Source: CBDUEV01 sp965366365 (GTDB taxonomy: Bacteria > Actinomycetota > Acidimicrobiia > Spongiisociales > JAENVV01). From it: DNA of 64,000 nt. Each line of letters starts with the position of its first letter. Within the stretch, counting starts at the first letter, position 1. The notes under the pieces were generated by a model. That model was given only the letters and a program-made list of their open reading frames with translations. It was not told the DNA's origin and did not search any database. The position numbers were made by a program, and so were the translations under genes. The stretch covers positions 1 to 64,000 of the forward strand of contig CBDUEV010000001.1 of assembly GCA_965366365.1 (NCBI GenBank), read 5' to 3'. Below are positions 10,141-17,671 of this stretch, piece after piece.

Positions 10141-10166
10141 CGCCTGAACGCCATGGAGTTCAGGCG
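10141..10166. repeat. Perfect inverted repeat upstream of the SulP gene
   Basis: CGCCTGAAC (10141-10149), 8-base spacer, GTTCAGGCG (10158-10166). It sits 32-57 bp upstream of the SulP start, about where a -35 region or an activator/repressor site would lie if transcription begins at the GTG. The rest of the 240-bp divergent gap (10110-10351) shows nothing else I can name. Confidence 0.5.
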
Positions 10167-10351
10167 TCTGGACGTGGTTTGGGTCGGTGGAGCCCTTTGA
10201 CCGTCGTCACGGGACTCCCACTGCCGGAGGGGCGGAGCGGCGTCCCCGGGGTGCTCGGCCTCTCGGCGGCCCGCTCGGTCGGCCTGGCCGACGGGAATAG
10301 GTACGGTCGCGAGCCGGTTGTGGCTGTCTGAAACCCGAGAAAGCGAAACCC

Positions 10352-10591
10352 ATGTCCGAGATCACCCTGTACGGCGCCGAGTGGTGCGCCGACTGCCGGC
10401 GTTCGAAGTCCCTTCTCAACGACCGCGGAGTCGAATACACCTACGTCGACCTGGAAGCTCAGCCGGATGCAGTCGAGGTTGTGTTGGAGCTAAACGAGGG
10501 GCGTCGGGTGATCCCGACCATTGTGTTTTCGGACGGCACCCACCTCGCCGAACCCTCCGATCGAGAGTTGTCGGAGCGACTCGGGTTCTGA
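10352..10591 (+). CDS. Glutaredoxin / mycoredoxin-like thiol oxidoreductase
   Basis: 79 residues with the full glutaredoxin-like pattern: beta strand ITLYGAEWC, active site CADC (residues 12-15), cis-Pro strand VIPTIVFSDG, and C-terminal helix DRELSERLGF. It should reduce mixed disulfides in the cytosol. Actinobacterial members of this size usually work with mycothiol (family knowledge, not shown here). The start ATG follows GAGAAAGCG, a weak ribosome-binding site. It is divergent from the SulP transporter. The lipoprotein gene at 10665 follows on the same strand but has its own -10 box, so linkage is loose. Confidence 0.88.
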   Translation: MSEITLYGAEWCADCRRSKSLLNDRGVEYTYVDLEAQPDAVEVVLELNEGRRVIPTIVFSDGTHLAEPSDRELSERLGF

Positions 10592-10664
10592 ATCCGGATC
10601 CAGGTGGATCCTTCGACGGATGGCGTTTGGCAGGATCGGAACCCTGGTGGGTAGCCTGGAGCGC

Positions 10665-11369
10665 GTGAAGCGTCTCTATCCACTCCTGATTCTGGTTCTG
10701 CTCTTGCTGTCCGCCTGCCAGGTCAAGCTCGATCAAGCAACGCTCGTCAGGGGAGACGGTTCGGGAACCCTGTCGGTGGTGATTGCGCTCGACGAAGAGT
10801 TGCGAGAACTGATGGCCGCGTCAGACCAGGACATCAAGGCCATGGCGGAGAGCCTGCCCGTCGGCTTCGATACGCGGGATTACGTCGAGGGGGACCTCGA
10901 GGGAATCGCCTCCTCCGTGGATTTCGCCGATCTCGGACAGCTGAACGAGCTTCTCGCCGGTGAACTTGGTGGGGGGCAGGTGGCGGAGAATGTGTCAGTG
11001 GTGAGAGAGGGTGACGTCTTCCAGTTTCGCGCCACGCTCGGCGATGTCAGCGGTCAGCTCGCCCAGCTGGATAGCGCCGGAGCGTTCTTGACCGACGAGG
11101 TCTTCGACGATGTCTTCGACATCACGATCCGGGTCCGCCTGCCTGGCGACCTCGTCGACCACAACGCCGACGAGCTCGGTGCCAACGGGGAGTTGTTGTG
11201 GCGCATCGACTCCGCTGCCTCGGGCGAGCTCTACGCGACTTCGTCTGTGGCAACGGGCGTTTCGATGTCTCTCATGATGGTGGTGGTGGCAGGGGTCGCA
11301 GCCCTCGGACTGGGCGCAGCGTTGTTGTTCTCGCGTCCCCAGACGCTCGCTTCGTCACCGGTTGGATGA
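10665..11369 (+). CDS. LppM-like lipoprotein with C-terminal membrane segment
   Basis: 234 residues. The N-terminal lipobox (LILVLLLLSAC, Cys about 16) is followed by a domain beginning VKLDQATLVRGDGSGTLSVVIALDEEL. This resembles the DUF3153/LppM domain of mycobacterial surface lipoproteins, which begins with the same CQVKLDxxL style. A single transmembrane helix (MSLMMVVVAGVAALGLGAALLF) sits near the C-terminus. The GTG start at 10665 is chosen because TAGCCT at 10652-10657 ends seven bases before it and the signal sequence begins there. Function is unknown beyond a likely envelope role. Confidence 0.8.
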   Translation: MKRLYPLLILVLLLLSACQVKLDQATLVRGDGSGTLSVVIALDEELRELMAASDQDIKAMAESLPVGFDTRDYVEGDLEGIASSVDFADLGQLNELLAGELGGGQVAENVSVVREGDVFQFRATLGDVSGQLAQLDSAGAFLTDEVFDDVFDITIRVRLPGDLVDHNADELGANGELLWRIDSAASGELYATSSVATGVSMSLMMVVVAGVAALGLGAALLFSRPQTLASSPVG

Positions 11370-11457
11370 TGGCAGCCTGCGCTGGAGTGTGGCGAAGCCC
11401 AAAATCGGCCTACCATGGAGGGCGCCGAAGCAACCCTCGTGGGTCTTGGCAGGTATT

Positions 11458-11501
11458 AGTCGAACAACGTATCAGTCGAACAACGTATCAGTCGAACAAC
11501 G
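11458..11501 (+). repeat. 16-bp tandem repeat in the infA leader
   Basis: AGTCGAACAACGTATC occurs twice perfectly (11458-11473, 11474-11489), and a third copy is cut after 12 bases (11490-11501). The GGAG ribosome-binding site of infA follows immediately. The repeat lies downstream of a plausible -10 (TATTAG at 11454-11459, overlapping the first copy), so it would be in the mRNA leader or at the transcription start. Confidence 0.8.
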
Positions 11502-11511
11502 GAGTGCCTGA

Positions 11512-11736
11512 GTGGCCAAACAGGAAGATGTGATTCGCGTCCAGGGCGTGGTCATCGAGAACATGCCCAACGCGACGTTCAAGGTCGAGGTCGACGGCGG
11601 CCTCGAAGTTCTTGCCCGGGCGGCGGGCAAGATGCGCCGCGGGCGATACATCCGCATCCTGCCGGGCGATCGAGTCGACCTCGAGTTGTCGGCCTACGAC
11701 CCCACGCGCGGCCGAATCGTCTGGCGCTACAAATAG
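11512..11736 (+). CDS. infA: Translation initiation factor IF-1
   Basis: 74 residues, the normal size. An S1/OB-fold protein that binds the ribosomal A site during initiation. It opens with VAKQEDVIRVQGVVIE and has the family features NATFKVEVDGG, RRGRYIRILPGDRVDLELSAYD and GRIVWRYK. GTG start, with GGAG at 11501-11504. The final residues RIVWRYK match the IF-1 C-terminus. In many bacteria rpmJ and the rpsM operon follow infA, but here a strong hairpin terminates the transcript, so infA stands alone and its neighbours are not ribosomal genes. Confidence 0.97.
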   Translation: MAKQEDVIRVQGVVIENMPNATFKVEVDGGLEVLARAAGKMRRGRYIRILPGDRVDLELSAYDPTRGRIVWRYK

Positions 11737-11760
11737 GCTCCATCCATTGAGCACCACGTG

Positions 11761-11788
11761 AGAGGGAGCAGCCCAGGCTGCTCCCTCT
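11761..11788 (+). terminator. Intrinsic terminator after infA
   Basis: AGAGGGAGCAGCC (11761-11773), a two-base centre, GGCTGCTCCCTCT (11776-11788), then TTTCTT. A perfect 13-bp stem with a short U-tract for the plus strand. The same hairpin lies just beyond the small peptide gene on the minus strand and could also end that transcript, although the minus side lacks a U-tract. Confidence 0.9.
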
Positions 11789-11805
11789 TTCTTGGCCGGG
11801 GCCCG

Positions 11806-11871
11806 CTAGCGGCAACGGCAACGGCATCTGCAGCGTCGACGTCGGCAACGTCTGCGGCGATACGGATACAT
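11806..11871 (-). CDS. 21-residue arginine/cysteine-rich (protamine-like) peptide
   Basis: Too short for ordinary gene callers. It reads MYPY, then RRRRC, RRRRC, RC three times, and a final R, then TAG: 12 Arg and 5 Cys in 21 residues. The upstream ABC exporter gene ends GAA GGG AGG TGA, and this ATG begins two bases after that TGA. GGGAGG is therefore an ideally spaced Shine-Dalgarno site inside the exporter's last codons, pointing to translational coupling. Codons are mixed CGC/CGT/CGA/AGA for Arg and all TGC for Cys, so this is not a simple DNA repeat. Possible roles: cationic exported peptide, nucleic-acid-binding or metal-binding peptide. I recognise no family. The pI would be extreme. 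That it is a gene is an inference from the ribosome-binding site and position. Confidence 0.6.
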   Translation of the reverse strand: MYPYRRRRCRRRRCRCRCRCR

Positions 11872-11873
11872 GT

Positions 11874-13874
11874 TCACCTCCCTTCGTCTGCGGGTTGATC
11901 AGAACCGATCCGCGCCAGGTAGGCCTCGAGGGTCGTCCCTCGCGTCGGGCGGTGGCCGTTCCCGGAGTTCCGTTGCAGGCGCCAGAGTTCCTTGTACCGC
12001 TCTCCGAGGAAGAGCAGTTCCAGGTGGCCGCCCTGTTCGACGATGGCGCCTCGTTCCAGGACCACGACCTCGTCGGCGAGGCGGGCGATGTTGAGCCGAT
12101 GCGAGACGATGATGACCGTCCGATTGTGAGCAACGTTCTTGACGACGTCGAGGACCTTCGCCTCGGATTCGGCATCGAGCCCGCTGGTCGGTTCGTCGAG
12201 GACGAGCACGGCGGGATCCCGAAGGAGAGCCCTCGCCAGGGCGATGCGTCTCTTCTGGCCGCCCGAGAGGAGTACTCCATCCTCGCCGACGAGGGTTTCG
12301 TACCCGGCCGGCAGATGCTCGACGAACTCGTCGACCAACGTGAGCCGGCCAACGCGACGGATTTCGGAGTCCTCGGCCTCGGGTACGCCGAAAGCGATGT
12401 TGTCGGCGATCGTTCCGTCCACGATCCACAGATCCTGCGGAACGAGGGCCACCCGATGGCGATACGCCTCGATCCCCAGCCTGCGGATATCCGTGCCCCC
12501 CAATTCGATCCGTCCCTTGTCGGGGTCATAGAGCCTGAGCAGGAGCGACAGCAACGTCGACTTCCCGGCGCCCGTCGAACCGACCACGCACACCGTCCGT
12601 CCTGGCTCGGCCCGGAAGGAAACGTCCTCGAGTACAGGATGCGTGGGTTCGTATCCGAACGTGACCTTCTTGACTTCGAGGACGCAGGGACCGGCCGGCA
12701 CGGCCCGGGGATTCGGGTGTTCGGCGACGGCGGGTTCGGCTGTGAACAGCTCGGAGATTCTCTCGAGGCTGGCGTTGCCCTTGGCGAGGATGGGGACCAG
12801 CGCACTGAGGTTGCGAATCGGGTCGTACAGCCCGTTGAGGTAGGTGAGGATGACGAAGAGAACCCCCAGCGTCAGACGCCCGTCGATGACGCGAGCCACT
12901 CCGAGATAGAGGACCACCGCTGAGCCGACTGCCAGGACGATGTCGGCGATCGGGTACAGCCTCGCCGACTTCTCCACCACCTCGATGGCAGCGTCGGTGG
13001 CGTGATCGTTGGCGGCCTGGAACCGGGTGCCGGTTTCCTCTTCCTGCGCGAACGCCTGCACCGCGCGGACATGGCGAAGGAGGTCGGTGGCCCTGTGCAC
13101 GAGGGCACCGCTCTCGTCTCGCGCCTGGCGTTGCGCTCGCTTGACGATGCGGTGGGTTTGCGTGGCCCAGTAGGCGAGAAGCGGCACCACCACCAATGCG
13201 ACGATGGTGAGAGGCACGTCGATGACCAGGAGAATGACGAACATTCCGGCCAGCGTGAGGATCTCGCGAAATGCCACGTCGAACCGGGCGATGAGCATTT
13301 CCTCGACGTGGGTCACGTCAGTGGTGAGTCGTGCCGCCAGATCACCTGACCGGTTGGCGTCGTGGAAAGAGAGGGAGGCTCGTTCGACGCGACGAAAGGT
13401 GGCCGAGCGGAGGTCGGCGCCCAATCGTGCTTCGGTGGCCCCGAGGAGGTACTCGACGAGATAGCCGGTCAGAGCCGATGCGCCGGCCAAGGCGACACCG
13501 GCCGCGGCCGCTGTTGCGGCGATCCCCAGCCGCGAGAAATCCTCGAGGAATCCCAACCAGGAGGGGAGCGCTTGCTCGTCGATGGCGTTGTCGACGATCA
13601 CCTTCAATGGCCAGGGAGCCGCCAGCTCCAACAAGATCATGAGCACGGTGAGCGCCATGGCCGCTGTGAGCGGGCTCCGGTACGGGCGGATGATCGATCG
13701 GGGCGCAGGGGTCGCCTGGCTGAGGCGCTCGACTCCACTCTCGGCATTGGCCGTTCGGAGCGATGTCGCCGCCCGAAAACCGGCGAAAACGAGTAGGGCA
13801 ATGACTGAAATCGTCGCCGCTATCAACCCTGACAAAGCGCCCCCCAGTGGTAACCATGCCTCCAATAGTTCCAC
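11874..13874 (-). CDS. ABC exporter, fused membrane and ATPase domains (MsbA/multidrug type)
   Basis: 666 residues. An N-terminal hydrophobic helix (residues 10-35) is followed by a six-helix type I exporter domain (about 70-390). The nucleotide-binding domain has Walker A GSTGAGKSTLL, Q-loop VPQDLW, signature LLSGGQKRRIALARALL, Walker B VLVLDEPTSGLD and the switch histidine in IVSHRLN. A half-transporter that would act as a homodimer exporting lipid, drug or peptide. No C39 peptidase domain is present. The GTG start follows AAGGACGATGCG. The gene overlaps nothing upstream. Downstream it is coupled to the Arg/Cys peptide gene, which is the most informative hint about cargo or partner. The 113-bp region 13875-13987 upstream shows no recognisable element. 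Confidence 0.93.
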   Translation of the reverse strand: MELLEAWLPLGGALSGLIAATISVIALLVFAGFRAATSLRTANAESGVERLSQATPAPRSIIRPYRSPLTAAMALTVLMILLELAAPWPLKVIVDNAIDEQALPSWLGFLEDFSRLGIAATAAAAGVALAGASALTGYLVEYLLGATEARLGADLRSATFRRVERASLSFHDANRSGDLAARLTTDVTHVEEMLIARFDVAFREILTLAGMFVILLVIDVPLTIVALVVVPLLAYWATQTHRIVKRAQRQARDESGALVHRATDLLRHVRAVQAFAQEEETGTRFQAANDHATDAAIEVVEKSARLYPIADIVLAVGSAVVLYLGVARVIDGRLTLGVLFVILTYLNGLYDPIRNLSALVPILAKGNASLERISELFTAEPAVAEHPNPRAVPAGPCVLEVKKVTFGYEPTHPVLEDVSFRAEPGRTVCVVGSTGAGKSTLLSLLLRLYDPDKGRIELGGTDIRRLGIEAYRHRVALVPQDLWIVDGTIADNIAFGVPEAEDSEIRRVGRLTLVDEFVEHLPAGYETLVGEDGVLLSGGQKRRIALARALLRDPAVLVLDEPTSGLDAESEAKVLDVVKNVAHNRTVIIVSHRLNIARLADEVVVLERGAIVEQGGHLELLFLGERYKELWRLQRNSGNGHRPTRGTTLEAYLARIGSDQPADEGR

Positions 13875-13987
13875 TTCGCATCGTCCTTATACCATGGCAA
13901 ATAGACGGTTACAAGAGATGCATGAGGTTATTTGTTGCGAATTGCACAGATAGTATTCGTGGCGTTACTAACGGTGATCGCAGTGGT

Positions 13988-14848
13988 TCAATCGTGGGGA
14001 ACGAGGCGGTGCTTCATGATCTCGACTGCCACAGGGTTCTCGTCGACGAGCAGACAGCGCCTACCGAGGTTGAGAGAGGCTGCCCCGGTCGTCCCCGATC
14101 CGGCAAAGAAGTCGGCGACCAGATCGCCCGGGTTGCTCGATGCGGAGATGATTCGTTCGGCGAGTGCAACCGGTTTCTGGGTCGGATATCCGGTTCTTTC
14201 TTTCGAGTTGGTGGGAACGATGGTCATCCACCAGACGTCGGTGGGGACCTTGCCTCGGGCCGCTTTCTCCTCATCGACCAACCCTGGGGCCATGTAGGGG
14301 ATCCGATCGATGTCGTCACGGTTGAAGACCCACTCATCGCCCTTCGAATACCAGAGAATGGTGTCGTGCTTGCGAGGCCACCTGTCCTTGTGCCGCCCGC
14401 CGTAGTCGTACGCCCACACGATTTCGTTGAGGAAGTGCTCAGCACCGAAGATCTCATCCATCAAGAAACGGACGTGATGTACCGTGCGGAAGTCGAGGTG
14501 GAGATAGAGAGACCCGCGGGCGGTCAAAACCCGCCTCATCTCACGGAGACGCAGATCCAGGAAGGCCAGGTACGAATCGAGAGGCATCCGGTCGTCGTAT
14601 GCCAACCGGGATACCTCCTCATACGAGTATTCCTTCCCCCCGAAGCCCTTTCGGGTTGCCACGCCTTCGCCGGTGGTGATCCGCCGCATGATCTGAGTTC
14701 GTCCCGTGCCGAACGGAGGGTCGGTATAGATGAGGGAGATGCTCTCGTCCGGCAGGTGTTGGAGGATCGGCAGATTATCGCCCTGGGCGATCACGAGCGG
14801 TTGGTTCGAGGTGGGGAGCTCGATCGATCCAGAGTCGCGCGGCGGCAC
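13988..14848 (-). CDS. Site-specific DNA methyltransferase (beta-class, orphan)
   Basis: 286 residues. Motif IV DPPFGTGRTQIM comes near residue 42 and motif I FFAGSGTTGAASLNLGRR near 250, which is the beta-class order seen in N6-adenine/N4-cytosine methyltransferases. WYSKGDEWVFN and TGYPTQKPVALAERII are typical of type III Mod/CcrM-like enzymes. No restriction subunit is nearby, so it is probably solitary. The start GTG lies five bases after the stop of the phosphotransferase gene on the same strand, so the pair is likely cotranscribed. An internal start nearer SNQPLVIAQGDNL is possible, since the first dozen residues are not conserved. Confidence 0.92.
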   Translation of the reverse strand: MPPRDSGSIELPTSNQPLVIAQGDNLPILQHLPDESISLIYTDPPFGTGRTQIMRRITTGEGVATRKGFGGKEYSYEEVSRLAYDDRMPLDSYLAFLDLRLREMRRVLTARGSLYLHLDFRTVHHVRFLMDEIFGAEHFLNEIVWAYDYGGRHKDRWPRKHDTILWYSKGDEWVFNRDDIDRIPYMAPGLVDEEKAARGKVPTDVWWMTIVPTNSKERTGYPTQKPVALAERIISASSNPGDLVADFFAGSGTTGAASLNLGRRCLLVDENPVAVEIMKHRLVPHD

Positions 14849-14853
14849 GGGGT

Positions 14854-15915
14854 TCAGGGGCGCCGATCAGCCGCAAGGGCGAAGAGGCGCTGGGCTCCTT
14901 CACCCATCTCGGCGAACCTCTCGTCCTCGGTCTGGCCGCGCTGCCACCTGATGTAGATCTGCTGAATCACCACGGCCATCTTGAACGAGCCGAACACGAC
15001 GTAGTAATCGATACTGGCGCTGTCCGTCCCGGTTCTGGCGGCGTACCGTTCGATGGCCTCATCCCGATCGAGGAATCCAGGTGCGCCGGTTGGCATCGGG
15101 TTGAGCGTGGAAGGAACCTCGGCCTCGTCGTACCAGACAGACAGAAGGGTGCCGAGGTCGGCGAGAGGGTCCCCCTGGGTGCACATGTCCCAGTCGAACA
15201 CCGCCACACATCTGCCCGGATCGTCTTCGGCCACAGCCATGTTGTCGAGGCGCCAGTCGTTGTGGACGAGGGACGGCGGGGGAGAGGCGGGCAGGTTCGC
15301 TTCGAGCCACCCGATCAACTCGTCGACGAGAGGCGAGTCCTCCACTTTGCTGCCGTGCCATCGGCGGGTCCAGCCTGCAACCTGACGCTGCAAGAACCCG
15401 TCGGGGCGTCCGAGGTCTGCCAGGTCGGCGGCGGCAGGGTCGACCGCATGGAAGTCGGCCAAGGTGTCGATCACCACCTCGGAGAGAGCCCGGTTGGCGC
15501 CCAGGTCGGCGCCTCCTCCGAAGATCTCCGGGACGTTTCTTCTCACCACCACCCCGGAGCGTCGTTCCATGACGAAGAAGGGGGCGCCGAGGACCGAAGG
15601 ATCCTCACACAGCAGGTAGCTGCGGGGTGCGAGCGGAAAGGCTTTCCACAGTCGCGAGAGAACGTGGTGTTCTCTCGCCATGTCGTGGGCACCAGGGACC
15701 ACCGGGCCGAGGGGGGGTCGTCTGAGAACGAACTCCTTGCTGGTCTCGCCGTCGGTGAACGTGAGCAGATACGTGAGGTTGGCGTGCCCGCCTGAGAATT
15801 GCCGAACGGCCATGGTGCCCAGAGCCCCCTCGAGATGGCGATTCAAGTACTGCCCGACCGCCTTCTCGTCGAATCGCTCGTCCATGCGGACTGAGATCAC
15901 CTCGCTCTGCTCCAT
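14854..15915 (-). CDS. Phosphotransferase family protein (APH/choline-kinase fold)
   Basis: 353 residues from the chosen start. Kinase-like signature: FSGGHANLTYLLTF nucleotide loop, catalytic loop LVHNDWRLDNMAV (HxDxxxxN form) and metal-binding VAVFDWDMCTQGDPLADLG. This is the APH family branch often found with acyl-CoA dehydrogenases (ACAD10/11 type). Substrate unknown; antibiotic resistance should not be assumed. ATG 15915 (MEQSEVISV) is preferred to the upstream ATG at 15945 because TAGGGT at 15923-15928 ends seven bases before it. It probably forms a two-gene operon with the DNA methyltransferase. Confidence 0.88.
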   Translation of the reverse strand: MEQSEVISVRMDERFDEKAVGQYLNRHLEGALGTMAVRQFSGGHANLTYLLTFTDGETSKEFVLRRPPLGPVVPGAHDMAREHHVLSRLWKAFPLAPRSYLLCEDPSVLGAPFFVMERRSGVVVRRNVPEIFGGGADLGANRALSEVVIDTLADFHAVDPAAADLADLGRPDGFLQRQVAGWTRRWHGSKVEDSPLVDELIGWLEANLPASPPPSLVHNDWRLDNMAVAEDDPGRCVAVFDWDMCTQGDPLADLGTLLSVWYDEAEVPSTLNPMPTGAPGFLDRDEAIERYAARTGTDSASIDYYVVFGSFKMAVVIQQIYIRWQRGQTEDERFAEMGEGAQRLFALAADRRP

Positions 15916-15922
15916 GGGGCGG

Positions 15923-15928
15923 ACCCTA
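15923..15928 (-). promoter_or_regulatory. -10 box of a leaderless promoter for the phosphotransferase gene
   Basis: Reads TAGGGT on the minus strand, seven bases before ATG 15915. It decides the start, because the longer frame beginning at 15945 would run through the box. Confidence 0.5.
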
Positions 15929-15981
15929 CCAAAGGCGACGTGCATTCACTCGCTATCGTGGAAGGGCCTGAGAGGAGCAGC

Positions 15982-17667
15982 ATGGGGGAATCAGACGACG
16001 ACATCTTCGCCTTGTCGGATCGGTTCGTCGAAGAGTGGTGTGCTCTTCAACCCACTCTGGCGACGGAGGCGGGGGTAGCGGGTTTCGATCACCAGTGGGG
16101 CGACTTCTCACCTCATGGTGTCCAGCTCCAGAGTGACCTGTTGACATCGGTCAAGGGCAAGCTGGCAAACCTTCCGGTCACCACGGATCGATGGGCCGTC
16201 CTGGCGAGTCGAGTGCTCGCCGACTATGTGGATGATCACCTCTCCGCCATCGAGCACGGTGACCCGTTTCGGGACCTCAACAACGTCGCCTCGAGTCTTC
16301 AAGCTCTGCGGGAGACCTTCGATCTGATGCCGACCGAAACCCCGGAGGACTGGGCCAATATCGCCAGCCGCCTCAACACCCTCGACGAGGCGGTGGGTGG
16401 CTATGTAGCCCGTTTGGAAGAGGGCCGTCGCCGCGGCGTGACGGTGGCGCGGCGCCAGGTCGAGGCGGGCGTTGGTCAGGCCCTCGCCTCTGCCGGTCCC
16501 AACGGCACGTTCGATCGGTATCTCGAGGAGCAGTCCGGCGAGGAGCCGCCTCCTGGAGCCCTTCGCGGCGAAATCGCCCGCGGGGTCGAAACGGCCCGCG
16601 TTGCGTTCGCCGAACTCGCCCACTATCTCGAGGTGGACTACCTGCCCTCGGCGGCGCCCGAGGATGCGGTAGGGGAGGAGCGGTATCGCCGGTATGCGAG
16701 AAGTCATGTTGGGATGGCCCTCGATCCCCTCGACGTGTACGCATGGGGCTGGGAGGAGGTTGGCCGGCTGCGACAGGCCATGACAGCAGAGGCGCGTCGG
16801 GTCGATCCGGACCTCCCTCTGACCGGCGTTCTGGATGTGCTCAAGACCGACCCCGCGCGTGCGGCATCCGACCCGTCCACGTTTCTGGCCCTGATCGCCG
16901 ACCGACAAGAGCAGGCGCTCGCCGAGCTGAGTGGGACGCATTTCGATGTTCCGGAACCGATCAGACGCATCGATGTTCGATTGGCCCCTCCTGGTGGTGC
17001 TCTCGGGGCCTATTACACGCCCCCGTCCGAGGACTTCCGGCGCGCCGGCACCGTTTGGTACGCGTTCGAGAGCGAGCACGAACCTGTTCCCATGTTCGAC
17101 CAGATCTCGACCGCGTATCACGAGGGGTTTCCCGGTCACCATCTGCAAGTCGGGTTGCAGGTGTCGCTCGCTGACTCACTATCTCGATTCCACCGACTCC
17201 TTGCCTGGTGGCCAGGATATGGAGAAGGCTGGGCGCTCTACGCCGAACTGCTCATGGACGAACTCGGATACCTCGAGCGTCCCGACTACCGGCTCGGCAT
17301 GTTGGCCGCCCAGATGTTGCGGGCGTGTCGGGTGGTCATCGACATCGGGCTTCACCTGGCATTGCCGATCCCTGCGGGTGCGTCGTTTCACGGAGGCGAA
17401 AGCTGGTCGGCCGACCTGGCGGTGACGATGCTCACGGACTGGGCCTTCCTCGACCGGCCCTATGCGGTTTCCGAGGTGACCCGGTACCTGGGCTGGCCCG
17501 GTCAGGCGATCTCATACAAGCTCGGCGAACGAGCCCTCCTCGACCTTCGGGCCGAAGCACGGGCACGACCCGGGTTCGACCTCAAGGAGTTCCACGCACG
17601 AGTTCTCGGTTCCGGGCCGGTTGGTCTCGACCACCTTCGAGAGCTCGTGCTGGCCGAGCAGGAGTGA
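15982..17667 (+). CDS. DUF885-family zinc peptidase-like protein
   Basis: 561 residues, normal for DUF885. The zinc motif HEGFPGHH sits near residue 380 (HExxxGH), followed by WWPGYGEGWALYAELLMDELG, which supplies the third ligand. These proteins are cytosolic or secreted metallopeptidase relatives; no signal peptide is seen, so it is probably cytosolic. ATG 15982 has GAGAGGAG six bases upstream and a TATCGT -10-like box at 15953-15958; an in-frame GTG at 15940 is less likely. It ends five bases from the convergent LysM-M23 gene. Confidence 0.9.
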   Translation: MGESDDDIFALSDRFVEEWCALQPTLATEAGVAGFDHQWGDFSPHGVQLQSDLLTSVKGKLANLPVTTDRWAVLASRVLADYVDDHLSAIEHGDPFRDLNNVASSLQALRETFDLMPTETPEDWANIASRLNTLDEAVGGYVARLEEGRRRGVTVARRQVEAGVGQALASAGPNGTFDRYLEEQSGEEPPPGALRGEIARGVETARVAFAELAHYLEVDYLPSAAPEDAVGEERYRRYARSHVGMALDPLDVYAWGWEEVGRLRQAMTAEARRVDPDLPLTGVLDVLKTDPARAASDPSTFLALIADRQEQALAELSGTHFDVPEPIRRIDVRLAPPGGALGAYYTPPSEDFRRAGTVWYAFESEHEPVPMFDQISTAYHEGFPGHHLQVGLQVSLADSLSRFHRLLAWWPGYGEGWALYAELLMDELGYLERPDYRLGMLAAQMLRACRVVIDIGLHLALPIPAGASFHGGESWSADLAVTMLTDWAFLDRPYAVSEVTRYLGWPGQAISYKLGERALLDLRAEARARPGFDLKEFHARVLGSGPVGLDHLRELVLAEQE

Positions 17668-17671
17668 TCGG

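Noticed and set aside
14854..15915. Antibiotic resistance call for the phosphotransferase
   Set aside because: The APH fold is widespread, and this branch is linked to acyl-CoA metabolism. Nothing shows drug specificity.
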